The notes: generated by a model from the sequence alone, not told the origin. DNA of 64,000 nucleotides from Microscillaceae bacterium (GCA_011390205.1 JAABSX010000004.1:62001-126000), one strand, 5' to 3'; shown: positions 10,701-19,494, counted from the stretch's first letter. Translations and numbers: made by a program.

Positions 10701-11040
10701 TTTCTTGGGTAGCATACCCTATAGACTGAAAAACAATCACTTCATTGTTGTTTACCTTAAGTTGATATTTGCCATTGAGGTCAGTAACAGTACCTCTGGT
10801 AGTGCCTTTGATATATACGCTTGTGCCTGGCACGCCTGTGCCTGCAGCATCGGAGACTGTGCCTGTGAGTGTCATTTCTTGTGCATAGAGATTGGAGCAA
10901 AACATAAAACATAGTATGACTGCAAAGCCCAAGATACTTTTGCTGTACTTTTGAGCCACACCAGCATATTTGCCTTGCCAAGCTGACTTTGGAGTCTGTG
11001 CTTTTGGGCAGTTTTGATGACTGTAGGGATGTTCCATCAT
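7741..11040 (-). CDS. susC: SusC/RagA-family TonB-dependent outer-membrane transporter
   Basis: The 1099-residue protein has a signal segment near residues 33-54 (ILGFAVILCFMFCSNLYAQ), preceded by an unusually long hydrophilic leader; a later start is possible. A carboxypeptidase-regulatory-like domain follows (TLTGTVSDAAGTGVPGTSVYIKG), then the SusC plug motif (VVIGYGTQERVDVTGAI), the plug body with VLDGVPI and AIYGSRAANGVILITTK, and a long beta-barrel ending in VIIFGVNASF with the C-terminal aromatic. It imports oligosaccharides with energy from TonB-ExbBD. It is the first gene of the sus-like operon, facing the LacI-type regulator across a 504-bp control region. Confidence 0.96.
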   Translation of the reverse strand: MMEHPYSHQNCPKAQTPKSAWQGKYAGVAQKYSKSILGFAVILCFMFCSNLYAQEMTLTGTVSDAAGTGVPGTSVYIKGTTRGTVTDLNGKYQLKVNNNEVIVFQSIGYATQEITFGGQTTLNVVLAEDVQQLKDIVVIGYGTQERVDVTGAITSIKGSDIQNIPTPSFDAALQGRAAGLQVTQSSGIPGSAVRMRIRGQASLSGDSEPLYVLDGVPITTGDLSKRDGSANGTNGNVLADINPNDIESIEVLKDAGATAIYGSRAANGVILITTKRGKSGKTVFNVGYNFGITDVTRRVPFLNATEYLTLLDEAYRNSNDGLPLPADFPLQRGLTPGGVVDAGTNTNWFDQVLRQGTSQEANINASGGTEKTRFYIGATYSKQESFFQDNAFERLSGRINIDNAATDKLNIGTQISITGTTNDQAPALWGTVQSSALPIYPIRNADGSYFGSTLEQGFNTGSNPAAQLENQFITKGLRLFSNVYADYKIVDGLSFRTELGLDILNQFDEILVSPFNRFIFPFDYAQVSSGGEAVALPVVQAGSFEERRLQVFNWNINSFFTYNKTFNDLHRFTFVGGFNAQKSTQRVTGIFTNGNAGFRDPYFDNSVSGLQVFDRNLVNGYPVMGGYNSDLDNTFVFASFFGRLDYKFSDKYLLMLSARADGSSRFGENNRFGFFPAVSAGWVLSSEDFFQNLNLNFLDFLKLRTSYGITGNASIGNFGFLGTFSDAGGYLGTSGLAPSRIANPDLQWERNRNFDLGLEFTMFKGRVSGELGYYNKLSTDLLFLNPIQSSTGYSGVIRNTDIQIRNQGLEFNVTTRNVVGKFTWTTDFNINSNQNRVLSTGGLDIEAFASGLGESRLIEGYPVGQGFMMQSGGVDTNTGRELFISPTGERVALTIENPDWRVPVGKPFPDFFGGINNTLTYQGFELSFLFTFQSGNTVFDNEAKFQIGDIFNNSQRRSVLNRWQSPENPGDGETPGLFLSGAGSGRSLNSDRFMYDASFLRLRTLTLAYNIPATAVQKLGMNSIRVYATAQNLFVFTKFPGWDPEFVNTSNVGNTGQFFRPFGAASDVSQFQQANITFNAAQNPFPQTRVIIFGVNASF

Positions 11041-11544
11041 TTTATTGGTTTTTAATTATTCAACTGTTTTTAGATATTGATACTTTTGAAGTAATTTTTC
11101 TTAAATAAATGCTTTTAAGGCACCGTGTTATTTACAATTCAAGAAGTACTTCATATCAATATTAGTAAACTTTTTTCTTAAAAAATCCTATTTTGAGCAA
11201 AAAAATGTTATTTTTTTTATGGAAACGTATTCGCAAACGATTGCAAATTTTTAGCAAAATGCTTGCTTCACTAAAAACATTTCTTTTTAGAATGTAACTT
11301 TACAGCTATGTTATGACAGTAAATCTTGTTTAAATACAATTATTAATTATTTTGCAGTCTGATACACCTAGATTCTAAGGCTATAGCAGGCTGAGATTCT
11401 CGGATTTAAATTTATTGCACAAAAACTTGTATCTTACAAAGGTGTTGTTCGTGAGATGATACAATAAGTGATAATTTGATGAAGCACTCACAACTACTGA
11501 TTGATTATTAAAATATTATCTATCAACCTCAAAAAAAATAACTC
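11041..11544. promoter_or_regulatory. Divergent control region between susC and the LacI-type regulator
   Basis: This 504-bp AT-rich gap carries no ORF that looks real. It should hold the promoters of both the sus-like operon (leftward) and the lacI-type gene (rightward). I found no convincing TTTG/TAnnTTTG promoter pair near either start. The notable element is the palindrome listed separately at 11233-11244. Confidence 0.6.
11233..11244. promoter_or_regulatory. Candidate LacI-family operator
   Basis: GCAAACGATTGC is a 12-bp palindrome centred on CG with a single mismatched pair. CG-centred palindromes of this form are typical operators for LacI-family regulators. It is about 190 bp upstream of susC and 300 bp upstream of the regulator gene. 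A second, weaker CG-centred half-match (GGAAACGTATTC) overlaps its left flank at 11221-11232, so a double site is possible. Confidence 0.55.
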
Positions 11545-12564
11545 ATGAAAAGCGGACAAATTACGATTAAAGACATTGCAAAGGAGCTGAATGTTTCTCC
11601 TTCTACGGTATCACGTGCACTCAAAAATCACCCTGACATTAGCCAAGAAACCAAGCGGCAGGTCAATGAGCTTGCCAAAAAGCTGGACTATCAACCCAAT
11701 ACAATCGCTCAAAGCCTTAGGCAAAGCAAGACTTTTACCTTGGGAGTGGTGATTCCTAATCTGGTACATCACTTTTTTTCTACGGTCATCAGTGGCATGG
11801 AGTCTGTGGCACATGAGCATAATTATAACCTCATCATCACACAATCCAATGAGGATGAAAAAAGAGAAATGGAAAATATCAGGGCACTGCTCTCGAGCCG
11901 TGTAGATGGCATCTTTGTATCTATGTCTCGCTATACCGAAAATATAGAACACTTTAAAATGGTAGAAAAACGAAATATTCCACTTATTTTCTTTGACCGA
12001 GTCTGTGAAAGTTTGCCCACACATCGTGTCATTATCGAGGATTTTGAGGGGGCTTTTGCAGCAGTGCAGTATCTTATCCGCTCAGGATGCAGACGGATTG
12101 TTCATTTTTCGGGTCCCAAAAACCTCCGTATTACGCACGAGCGATACCGTGGCTACCAAGAGGCACACCAGCAATTTGGGCTTCCTGCATTGCCTGAGCT
12201 GGTGATGAAGGCAGACAACCGACAAGAGGGCGATGCGGCAGTCAAGACATTGATTGAGCATAAGGTAGATTTTGATGCCATTTTTACGGTCAATGATGAT
12301 ACTGCCATAGGTGCTTTGCAGGCATTGTCGGCAGCAGGGGTAGAGAGTCCCTCGCAGGTCTCTGTCATGGGCTTCGGAGATGACCCCATGAGCCAGATTA
12401 TCAGCCCCACACTGAGCAGTGTAAAACAGCCAGGCTTTGAGATGGGACAGGCTGTGATGAATCTTTATCTTGACCAAGCCAACCTTAAAAAAAGCAGTGA
12501 ATCTTTTGTGCCACTTACGCAGGCATTCCCTACGGAGCTTGTTTTGCGTGGCTCTACACACTGA
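11545..12564 (+). CDS. LacI-family transcriptional regulator of the starch locus
   Basis: The 339-residue protein has an N-terminal helix-turn-helix (ITIKDIAKELNVSPSTVSRALKNHP, residues 6-29) and a hinge helix with NTIAQSLRQSKT. A periplasmic-binding-protein-like effector domain follows (LGVVIPNLVHHFFSTVISG, VDGIFVSMS, NDDTAIGALQAL, PTLSSVKQP). It is divergent from susC, so it most likely represses or activates the maltodextrin operon in response to a sugar. Bacteroides thetaiotaomicron uses the unrelated membrane sensor SusR for this role, whereas LacI-type control is common in other Bacteroidota. The effector is unknown. Confidence 0.94.
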   Translation: MKSGQITIKDIAKELNVSPSTVSRALKNHPDISQETKRQVNELAKKLDYQPNTIAQSLRQSKTFTLGVVIPNLVHHFFSTVISGMESVAHEHNYNLIITQSNEDEKREMENIRALLSSRVDGIFVSMSRYTENIEHFKMVEKRNIPLIFFDRVCESLPTHRVIIEDFEGAFAAVQYLIRSGCRRIVHFSGPKNLRITHERYRGYQEAHQQFGLPALPELVMKADNRQEGDAAVKTLIEHKVDFDAIFTVNDDTAIGALQALSAAGVESPSQVSVMGFGDDPMSQIISPTLSSVKQPGFEMGQAVMNLYLDQANLKKSSESFVPLTQAFPTELVLRGSTH

Positions 12565-12637
12565 TATAATCTAGTTCTTCTTTTGGAATTGTTAGGATTC
12601 TGTATTATATTGTTTTTTCAAAAAAAAATATAAAATT

Positions 12638-13006
12638 ATGGATACTCAAAAAGTAATCGTTACAGAAAAGGCAGCTCAAGTCATCAGACAACTCAAAGAG
12701 CAGTATGGTGCACTGATGTTTCATCAGAGTGGGGGCTGCTGTGATGGCTCGTCACCTATGTGCTACGAAAAAGGAGAGCTCAGAATAGGTGAAAGGGATA
12801 TTTTGATGGGCGAGATAGAAGGCTGCTCATTTTATATGGCTTCTTTTCAATATGAATATTGGAAACATACACAGCTTATTATAGACATTACAGAGGGCAG
12901 AGGGGCTAGTTTCTCTCTTGAAATACCGATGGGCCTACGCTTCGTTACCAAGTCAAGGGTGTTTAATGAGGAAGAACTATCGGCATTGGGTTTTTTAGCC
13001 CAGTAA
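12638..13006 (+). CDS. DUF779-family small protein
   Basis: The 122-residue protein contains the family signature LMFHQSGGCCDGSSPMCY near residues 27-44, with paired cysteines that could bind metal or be redox active, followed by EIEGCSFYM and a C-terminal FSLEIPMGLRF segment. Members are usually found beside aldehyde dehydrogenase genes. None is visible here; the neighbours are the LacI-type regulator (73 bp upstream, same strand) and a convergent WD40 gene that ends 2 bp away. The biochemical role is not established to my knowledge. Confidence 0.82.
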   Translation: MDTQKVIVTEKAAQVIRQLKEQYGALMFHQSGGCCDGSSPMCYEKGELRIGERDILMGEIEGCSFYMASFQYEYWKHTQLIIDITEGRGASFSLEIPMGLRFVTKSRVFNEEELSALGFLAQ

Positions 13007-13008
13007 GT

Positions 13009-15084
13009 TCATTTTTCTAAAACCCTTTGCAATACATTGCTTTCTCTCAACTCAGGAGACAATGCCCCTAAGGTTTTGTCATTGCCCCAATACACTGCAT
13101 CTCTCATCTCTGAAGATGTGGTGTATTTTCCTTCGGCATTTAAGATTAAATACGCACCCGCTGTCTCGTCAAAATGTAGTAAGTAAAGTGCAGCTGTAGC
13201 TGTGTCTATCTGCCAAAATATCACCATGCCATCTTTGCCCCCACTGACCAAGTATTTGCCGTTATGGCTTGCTACAAGTGCATTCACGCCTGATAAATGT
13301 CCTTTGAGTGTTTTTGTGCGTTGCTGAAGACTGACAATGCTGATTTCACTGCGTGCTCCTATGGCTGCAAACTGGGAGGTATTTTTGAGAAATATTGCTT
13401 TTTTTGCTTGAATCTCCGCATTTCCGATGTTGCTTAGAAATTGCCCTGCGCTGCTCCACATTTTTATTTTGTTGTCATAAGATACTGTCAGGTATTTGTC
13501 TAGAGCTGTGTTTTGGTCTAAATCAATGAGGGGGGCATCTTGCGAAATGTGTTTGATGCGTTTTTTGGAAGATAGCTCCCATATTTTGATGGTTTTATCA
13601 TACCCTATGCTCCACAGTGTCTGGTTATCTGCTGCAAAACGCAGCCCATAGATGTATAAATCATGGGCATTTTTGAGGGTATCAGTCATATTGAGGGATG
13701 CCAGCTCTGCAAGGTATATATCGGCTATGCCAGCCATTGCAAGGGTTTTGCCATTGGGGCTAAATGCGATGCATTGTTTGGGAAAATTATCTTGCCAAAT
13801 CTTGCGGATTTGTGCTGTTTGGAGGCTGTCCGTATTTTGAAAATCCCAGACAATGCTTGCACCATCTTCACCTGTGCTTGCCAGCAGACTCTGAGAGGGG
13901 TGAAAGCAAAGGTCTGTAATTGCTTTCTGGTGCTTTTTGAGAAGGTAGTTTTTCTGGGCATCTTGCAAGTTCCAGAGTCTAATTTCTCCATTGGCATAGC
14001 CACTGGCGAGCCATTCACTGTCTTGTGTGAGTGCCAATGCAGTAACGGGTGAGCCTTTGCTCTGTAGGTTTTGTAATAAACTGCCGCTTTCGGTATCCCA
14101 TATTTTTAATTCGGAAAGATTGCCGTTATTCTCTCCACCTGCACTGATGATTTTTGAGCCATCTGTATTAAATGTAATTGCCCTTACCCTGCTGCTGTGT
14201 CCCTCCAAATTTCTAAGAAGCTGCGCCTCCTTCACACTCCAGTACTTAAGCTCACTCCTCAAATCACTCCCACCTGCACTGAGCAGATACGTACCTTCGG
14301 GGCTAAATCTGGCTTGGTAGATTTCTGCCTGATGCCCTTGCAAATCTGCTTTGAGCAAAGCACTGTGCCTGTCCCAAAGTTTGAGTTCGCCTTTGTCTTC
14401 AAATTTACTTCCGCCTGCACTGAGCAACAGGGTATCATTGGGGCTGATTTCTATGTCAAAAATAGGATATTGGCACTCTGCCAGTACTTTGTCTAGTTTG
14501 CCTGTTTTAAAATCCCATTGTCTGATTTGTCGGTCTAGCCCTGCGGAGAGGAGTTTGTGTCCGTTTTTATCAAAAGCAAGTGTATAAATGCTTTTTGGAT
14601 GTGCTGCAAAGGTTTTTTGTAATTTTCCTGTGAATATATTCCACACATTTATTTTTTTGTCTGAGCCAGCACTGATGAGCAAAGAGTCATTCGGATGAAA
14701 AACCACCGCTTTCACATTGGAAGTATGTCCTTCAAAAACATACAACAAATTTCCTTCTTGCACACTCCAGAGCATCACTTTACCATCTGCGGCACTGCTT
14801 GCAAGGTATTGGTCATTTTTGCTAAATGCCAGTCCTTCTATGTCTCCCTCATGCCCTTTCAAGACGAAGCGTTCTACTTTTTTGTCCGTATCCCATATCC
14901 TGATTTCATTGTCTGTGCTTCCTGTAGCAAAACAAAACCCTTGGTGGCTCATCTCCAAGACAGAAATCGCTTTTTGATGCCCCATTTGTAGGTATGGTTT
15001 TTTCTGCTGTACTTCTTGTGCCTGTGCAGTGAGTGTGCATAAAAGCAACATGAAGCTATATAAAAGAGGTGTATTTGGGTTCAT
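13009..15084 (-). CDS. Secreted WD40-repeat protein
   Basis: I place the start at 15084, where MNPNTPLLYSFMLLLCTLTAQAQ forms a signal peptide. The frame can extend to 15141, but that adds a basic tail. At least nine WD40 repeats are visible, with recurring units such as GHEGDIEGLAFSKNDQYLASSAADG...LW and GHTSNVKAVVFHPNDSLLISAGSD. These probably form two beta-propellers. A short non-repeat tail follows (AAALYLLHFDETAGAYLILNAEGKYTTS). It is probably a periplasmic protein-interaction scaffold. No enzyme domain is present. Confidence 0.86.
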   Translation of the reverse strand: MNPNTPLLYSFMLLLCTLTAQAQEVQQKKPYLQMGHQKAISVLEMSHQGFCFATGSTDNEIRIWDTDKKVERFVLKGHEGDIEGLAFSKNDQYLASSAADGKVMLWSVQEGNLLYVFEGHTSNVKAVVFHPNDSLLISAGSDKKINVWNIFTGKLQKTFAAHPKSIYTLAFDKNGHKLLSAGLDRQIRQWDFKTGKLDKVLAECQYPIFDIEISPNDTLLLSAGGSKFEDKGELKLWDRHSALLKADLQGHQAEIYQARFSPEGTYLLSAGGSDLRSELKYWSVKEAQLLRNLEGHSSRVRAITFNTDGSKIISAGGENNGNLSELKIWDTESGSLLQNLQSKGSPVTALALTQDSEWLASGYANGEIRLWNLQDAQKNYLLKKHQKAITDLCFHPSQSLLASTGEDGASIVWDFQNTDSLQTAQIRKIWQDNFPKQCIAFSPNGKTLAMAGIADIYLAELASLNMTDTLKNAHDLYIYGLRFAADNQTLWSIGYDKTIKIWELSSKKRIKHISQDAPLIDLDQNTALDKYLTVSYDNKIKMWSSAGQFLSNIGNAEIQAKKAIFLKNTSQFAAIGARSEISIVSLQQRTKTLKGHLSGVNALVASHNGKYLVSGGKDGMVIFWQIDTATAALYLLHFDETAGAYLILNAEGKYTTSSEMRDAVYWGNDKTLGALSPELRESNVLQRVLEK

Positions 15085-15335
15085 TCTATTGTGTGTTTTC
15101 ACTCTTCTGCCTATTTTATTTTTACTCTTCACAAAAAACATACTTGATAGTCAAAACCATCCGCACTGCTGAGTAAATAAGGGCATTTCTTAGAAAAGAG
15201 ATTCCTCTCGGCTGCGGTCTTTTTTTCTTAAAAACACACGCACGGGCTATTTTTTCTCGAATAATTTTAGAAATCTATGAAAAATGCTTAGAATTACCAT
15301 TATATAAAAATATTTTAACTTAATTAGAATTAAAG

Positions 15336-16316
15336 ATGAAAGCAGTATTGGTCAAAGAATATGGGCCTATTGAAAATTTAGTGGTAGAAGAAATCCCTTC
15401 ACTCCATGCCAAAAAGGGACAAGTCGTCATTGCGGTGAAAGCCTGTGGTGTCAATTTTCCTGATATACTCATTACTCAAGGGCTTTATCAGTTTAAGCCT
15501 GCCCTGCCCTTCTCTCCAGGGGGTGAAGTAGCAGGCGTGATTAAGGAAGTAGGCGAAGGCGTAAGTCATTTTAAAGTGGGCGATGCCGTATTTACTGGAG
15601 TGCTTTTTGGAGGATATGCCGAAGAAGTCATTGCAGATGCTCGGATGGTATTCCCGATTCCTGAGGGCATGGATTTTGTAACAGCCTCTTCTATCATGAT
15701 GACCTATGGCACTTCTTATCATGCCTTGGTAGATAGGGCAAAGATAAAAGCAGGTGAAACCCTGCTCGTGCTGGGTGCTGCAGGTGGTGTGGGGTTGGCA
15801 GCCGTAGATATTGGCAAGGCACTGGGTGCGAGGGTCATCGCAGCGGCTTCTACAGAGGAAAAGTTAGCCCTTTGCAAAGAATATGGTGCAGATGAAGTCA
15901 TCAACTACAGCCAAGAAAACCTCAAAGAACGCCTCAAAGAAATCACAGGTGCTCAAGGGGTAGATGTCATCTATGACCCTGTAGGCGGAGATTACTCTGA
16001 AACAGCATTCCGCTCCATAGCATGGGAAGGGCGGTTTTTGGTGGTGGGCTTTGCGGCAGGAGATATTCCCAAGCTTCCGCTCAACCTTCCTTTGCTCAAA
16101 GGTGCACAAATTGTAGGAGTATTTTGGGGAGCATTCACACAGAAATTTCCTCAGAAAAATGCAGAGAATTTTATCAAAATGATGGAAATGTTTCAGAAAG
16201 GCACACTTAAAAGCCACGTACACGGCACTTATCCTCTTGAGCGGGTAGTAGAAGCACTCAAAGAAATGACAGAACGCAAAGTGCAAGGCAAGGTAGTACT
16301 TGTTACCAATAAGTAA
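15336..16316 (+). CDS. NADPH:quinone oxidoreductase-like zinc-independent MDR protein
   Basis: The 326-residue protein starts MKAVLVKEYGPIENL and shows the medium-chain dehydrogenase/reductase layout. It has an N-terminal GroES-like domain (ACGVNFPDILITQGLY, FSPGGEVAGVIKEVG) and a Rossmann domain with the nucleotide motif VLGAAGGVGLAAVDI at about residues 145-159, then VIYDPVGGDYSE. The zinc-binding residues of alcohol dehydrogenases are absent, as expected for QOR-type enzymes. It reduces quinones or enone-type substrates with NAD(P)H; the substrate cannot be told. It stands alone. Confidence 0.87.
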   Translation: MKAVLVKEYGPIENLVVEEIPSLHAKKGQVVIAVKACGVNFPDILITQGLYQFKPALPFSPGGEVAGVIKEVGEGVSHFKVGDAVFTGVLFGGYAEEVIADARMVFPIPEGMDFVTASSIMMTYGTSYHALVDRAKIKAGETLLVLGAAGGVGLAAVDIGKALGARVIAAASTEEKLALCKEYGADEVINYSQENLKERLKEITGAQGVDVIYDPVGGDYSETAFRSIAWEGRFLVVGFAAGDIPKLPLNLPLLKGAQIVGVFWGAFTQKFPQKNAENFIKMMEMFQKGTLKSHVHGTYPLERVVEALKEMTERKVQGKVVLVTNK

Positions 16317-16408
16317 GTATTTTGTTGGTGATTTATAATAAAAAATCGTATATTTGGTAATGCATGTAAAGTACAAAGGTGAAAAGACAATTTGGTGCTT
16401 TTTTTGCT

Positions 16409-16432
16409 AAAAAGGCATACGCCTTTGTATTT
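16409..16432 (+). terminator. Possible terminator after the oxidoreductase gene
   Basis: A short hairpin (AAAGGC at 16411-16416 pairing with GCCTTT at 16421-16426) is followed by a T-rich tract. The stem is only 6 bp, so this is tentative. Confidence 0.35.
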
Positions 16433-16502
16433 CTACACTTGCTAAAGTGTTCCTTTTGAATAGACAAAGATTATTAAACATTGGCAAACAAATTTTATAA
16501 CT

Positions 16503-16811
16503 ATGAGCGATAAACACTTACAAACCCGCAAATCACTGACAGTACAGACAGCTATTTTTGGGGGTTCTTCTCTTGCCTTGCTAGGCACTTCGGCTGTTTC
16601 AGTCATCAGCAAATTCTTTGGCATTGGTGTCGGTGCGATGCTAGGCAGTTTTAGTTTTTATGCCCTGCTGGCATTTGTGCTGTTTAGCATCCCGATGTTT
16701 AGGGGTGCATTCAAAGCATTTAGTGATTTAGACTATGCCAAAGCCAATCAAAAAGGCTGGATAGGTTCTCTCTCAGCATTGGCATTGGTGATTTTGGATT
16801 TTATGATTTAA
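16503..16811 (+). CDS. Small membrane protein, unknown function
   Basis: The 102-residue protein starts MSDKHLQTRKSLTV. It has hydrophobic stretches at about 17-36 (AIFGGSSLALLGTSAVSVIS), 41-66 (GVGAMLGSFSFYALLAFVLFSIPMF) and a C-terminal segment (IGSLSALALVILDFMI), so two or three membrane helices. No conserved family is recognised. It sits alone between the oxidoreductase gene and a strong bidirectional terminator. Confidence 0.62.
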   Translation: MSDKHLQTRKSLTVQTAIFGGSSLALLGTSAVSVISKFFGIGVGAMLGSFSFYALLAFVLFSIPMFRGAFKAFSDLDYAKANQKGWIGSLSALALVILDFMI

Positions 16812-17231
16812 TATCCGTAGGTCTGATAAGTGAAGAGCCTACTCTCAACTTGGCAGAAATCAAACATTCTGTAAGTACATTTTTTTATAGCCCAAAGGCT
16901 GTAACCTCTGGGCTATAAAAAAACGAGGGTGTATTGTCATGCCTAGTCAGTTTCACTTTTTACAACTATATTTTCTATCAGGTTTCTTCTTCTATGATTA
17001 TGTAGTTCTGCCCCATCAAGTTTCACAAGAAATCTCATACCTATACAAAAACTTATTAGACAGGATTTCAGGATTAAAAAGATTTTGACACAAAGGACAG
17101 AGCTGATTGGAGTGCCCCCTGTCCTTAAAAAAACGAGGTATAGTTCCTTCTTTTTTTCAATTCTTGATGTGAAGAACTATAAATTGCTCTTAAATAATAA
17201 TCAGTATCTATTCTCTCCTAATTTTGTCAGT
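16812..17231. other. Gene-free spacer
   Basis: This 420-bp stretch lies between the small membrane protein and the convergent histidine kinase gene. Apart from the terminator at 16881-16923 I see no gene, RNA or repeat in it. Confidence 0.5.
16881..16923. terminator. Bidirectional rho-independent terminator
   Basis: Left arm TTTTTTATAGCCCA (16881-16894) and the matching right arm TGGGCTATAAAAAA form a long stem. It extends inward by AGG/CCT pairs and carries T-runs on both strands. It separates the rightward small membrane protein from the leftward kinase gene. Confidence 0.85.
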
Positions 17232-19304
17232 TTAATTTTCACCTTTTGGCAAAGTAAAATAAAAACTACTGCCTTTTTGTTCTTCACTTTCTGCCCAAAT
17301 CTGACCGCCATTTTTTTGTATAAAATCTTTGCAGAGCATAAGGCCCAAGCCCGTTCCTGTTTCGTTGTTTGTACCTCTTTTACTGCTCATGGGTGCGTCT
17401 TGAAAGAGTTTCTCGAGGGTTTCTGGGCTTATTCCTAAGCCATTGTCTTGCACCTTCATTTGGTAAAAATCTGCTTCTTCTTGGCTTGAAATCGTGATTT
17501 CGCCATTTTTTGGGGTGAATTTGAGGGCATTGTTGATGATATTTCTAAAAACGAGGGTAATTTGATCTTTGTCAGCAAAGACGAGGGTATCTTCTGGGAT
17601 AAGGTTTTTGAGGGTGATGGATTTACTTTTGGCCACTTCTACAAACAACTCCCCTACAGCATCTTCTACTTTGCTCACATCAAATTTTGTGGGGTCAGTG
17701 CTGAGTCCTCGCATTTGATTGTATGCCCACTGAAGAAGATTATTAAGTGTAAAATACAGCCCTGCCACACCAATCTGCAGACTGTTAGAAAGTTGTAAAA
17801 ATTGCTCTTGGCTAATCGTATTGTCTTTGAGCAGGCTAAGCAAGCCATAGAGAGAATTGACAGGGCTGCGGAGGTCATGCCCGATGATGGCAAATATTTT
17901 GTCTTTGGCATCATTGAGGGTTTTTAGTTCTTGGCTTTGTTGATTTAATGTTTTATTAGAAAAGATAAGTTCTTCATTGATTTGCTGGATTTCTCCTTTT
18001 TGCTTTGATACCAACTTGTTGGTTTTTCGTTCTTTTTGGCGACTTCTAAAAGTAAAATAAGCAAAAACAAGCACAGAAGCCAAGCCTGCCAGCACTACGT
18101 AAAGAATGTATTGCTGAAGTTCTTTTTCTTTTTTCAAGAATTTTTGTTTTTGGTTCAAAATTTTTATCTCTTTCTCTTTATTTTCTATCTCAACTTTTGC
18201 CTCAAGATTGGCAATGGCTTTGCTCTTTTCTACACTAAAAAGACTGTCCGTAGTTTGCTGAAAAAGCTCATGGTATTCGAGGGCTTTTTCGAAGCTGTTT
18301 TGTGCTTTGTGGGCAATAGATAAATGCTTGCTAAACTCTTGCACAAAAAATAGGTGTTGGTATTTTTGGGCGATACTTAGCCCTTCTTCGGCATATTGAA
18401 TAGCCTTTGGATAGTTTTTTATTTTGATATGTAGCTGTGCGAGTCCGTCTAAGTTATTGAATAATTGCACGGGGAGTGACTTGTCTCTCTGTACTTTGAG
18501 AGATTCCTCAAAATATTTTTGGGCTTGGGCATAGTCGTTTTTCCCTAGGTGAGCGAAGCCTATCAAGGCTTTCATTTGAGCCTGTCTTGCTTCGGATAGC
18601 GAGTTTGCTTTGTCCAATGCTGTTTGGTAATAATGAAGGGCTGTATCAAACTTTTCTAATTTATTATACGAAACGCCAATCCCTTCTAGAGCATGCACAA
18701 TGCCCTGTGTATCTTGGAATTTTTGATGCAATTTCAGGCTTTTTTGGTAGAATTTCAGTGCTTTTTGATATTCCTTTTCTGTAAAGTAGAGATGCCCCAT
18801 GTTACTCAGTAAGACTGCCATGCCTTGTTCATTACCCAGTATTTCATAGCCTTTGAGGGTTTTTTGCATATACTCTAAGGCTAGAGGATGGTTTCCTTCA
18901 ATAAAATAAATATTGCCCAATGTGCCATAGATAGGTAAGGCAAGGTTTTTTTTCTGGGGCGAAGTTTCCGCTATCCGAATACCTTTTTGTAAGGTCTGGA
19001 TAGATTCTTTTTTCTTACCTTGTATAAAATAGACAATGCCCTGCAAAGAACAAGACAAGACTTGCCCCCGTTTGAAGCTACTTTTTTCGCTAAGTTGCTG
19101 CATTTCTTTTGCAAAGAGCCACACAGTATCAGGATTATGATTGATGTATTCTTGGCTTATCTCATTCAATACCAAGACCTTGGTAGTATCATGCTTTGCC
19201 TTAGCTTGGACTTTGTTTAGACTATCCAATACTGTTTTATCCTGAGCTTGTGCTACGGTGCAGACAAGGCAGATCGCTGAGAGTAATGAGTAACTAATTT
19301 TCAT
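17232..19304 (-). CDS. TPR-domain sensor histidine kinase
   Basis: I choose the ATG at 19304 because it gives a signal peptide (MKISYSLLSAICLVCTVAQAQ); the frame extends to 19367. A periplasmic array of about six to eight tetratricopeptide repeats follows (for example NMGHLYFTEKEYQKALKFYQKSL). Next come one membrane helix (YILYVVLAGLASVLVFAYFTF), a coiled coil, a HisKA domain with phospho-acceptor His in IGHDLRSPVNSL, and a HATPase domain with N box NNALKFTPKNGE and G boxes DNGLGIS and GTGLGLML. No response regulator is adjacent, so its partner is unknown. The second kinase at 51157-52869 has the same architecture. Confidence 0.93.
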   Translation of the reverse strand: MKISYSLLSAICLVCTVAQAQDKTVLDSLNKVQAKAKHDTTKVLVLNEISQEYINHNPDTVWLFAKEMQQLSEKSSFKRGQVLSCSLQGIVYFIQGKKKESIQTLQKGIRIAETSPQKKNLALPIYGTLGNIYFIEGNHPLALEYMQKTLKGYEILGNEQGMAVLLSNMGHLYFTEKEYQKALKFYQKSLKLHQKFQDTQGIVHALEGIGVSYNKLEKFDTALHYYQTALDKANSLSEARQAQMKALIGFAHLGKNDYAQAQKYFEESLKVQRDKSLPVQLFNNLDGLAQLHIKIKNYPKAIQYAEEGLSIAQKYQHLFFVQEFSKHLSIAHKAQNSFEKALEYHELFQQTTDSLFSVEKSKAIANLEAKVEIENKEKEIKILNQKQKFLKKEKELQQYILYVVLAGLASVLVFAYFTFRSRQKERKTNKLVSKQKGEIQQINEELIFSNKTLNQQSQELKTLNDAKDKIFAIIGHDLRSPVNSLYGLLSLLKDNTISQEQFLQLSNSLQIGVAGLYFTLNNLLQWAYNQMRGLSTDPTKFDVSKVEDAVGELFVEVAKSKSITLKNLIPEDTLVFADKDQITLVFRNIINNALKFTPKNGEITISSQEEADFYQMKVQDNGLGISPETLEKLFQDAPMSSKRGTNNETGTGLGLMLCKDFIQKNGGQIWAESEEQKGSSFYFTLPKGEN

Positions 19305-19373
19305 AAATTGTTTATAAGGTATCACAGCAAATATCATTAAAAACACAAAATAAATATAACCAGCCACACATTA

Positions 19374-19494
19374 CCATACAAAAAAAGAGTGTGTAAAAAT
19401 TCTACGATATATTTACACACTATATTGCTGATAATCAGATGATTAGGTGTATCACTTTTTAAAAAAGCAGTACAGGTTAATAAAATGTATAGTG
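19374..19494. repeat. Dispersed non-coding repeat, copy A
   Basis: It aligns without gaps to 31750-31870; I count 88 identical of 118 positions. It starts CCATACAAAAA and ends ATAAAATGTATA. It contains a perfect 10-bp inverted repeat (AGTGTGTAAA ... TTTACACACT), a small hairpin TAATCA-GA-TGATTA, and a CTTTTT/AAAAAG pair. The small hairpin is preserved in copy B with different bases at the loop edge. There is no ORF. It is either a MITE-like element or a structured RNA. Confidence 0.7.

Noticed and set aside
11041-11260. Promoter of susC with TTTG/TAnnTTTG
   Set aside because: No CAAAnnTA (the element on the minus strand) was found within 200 bp of the start.
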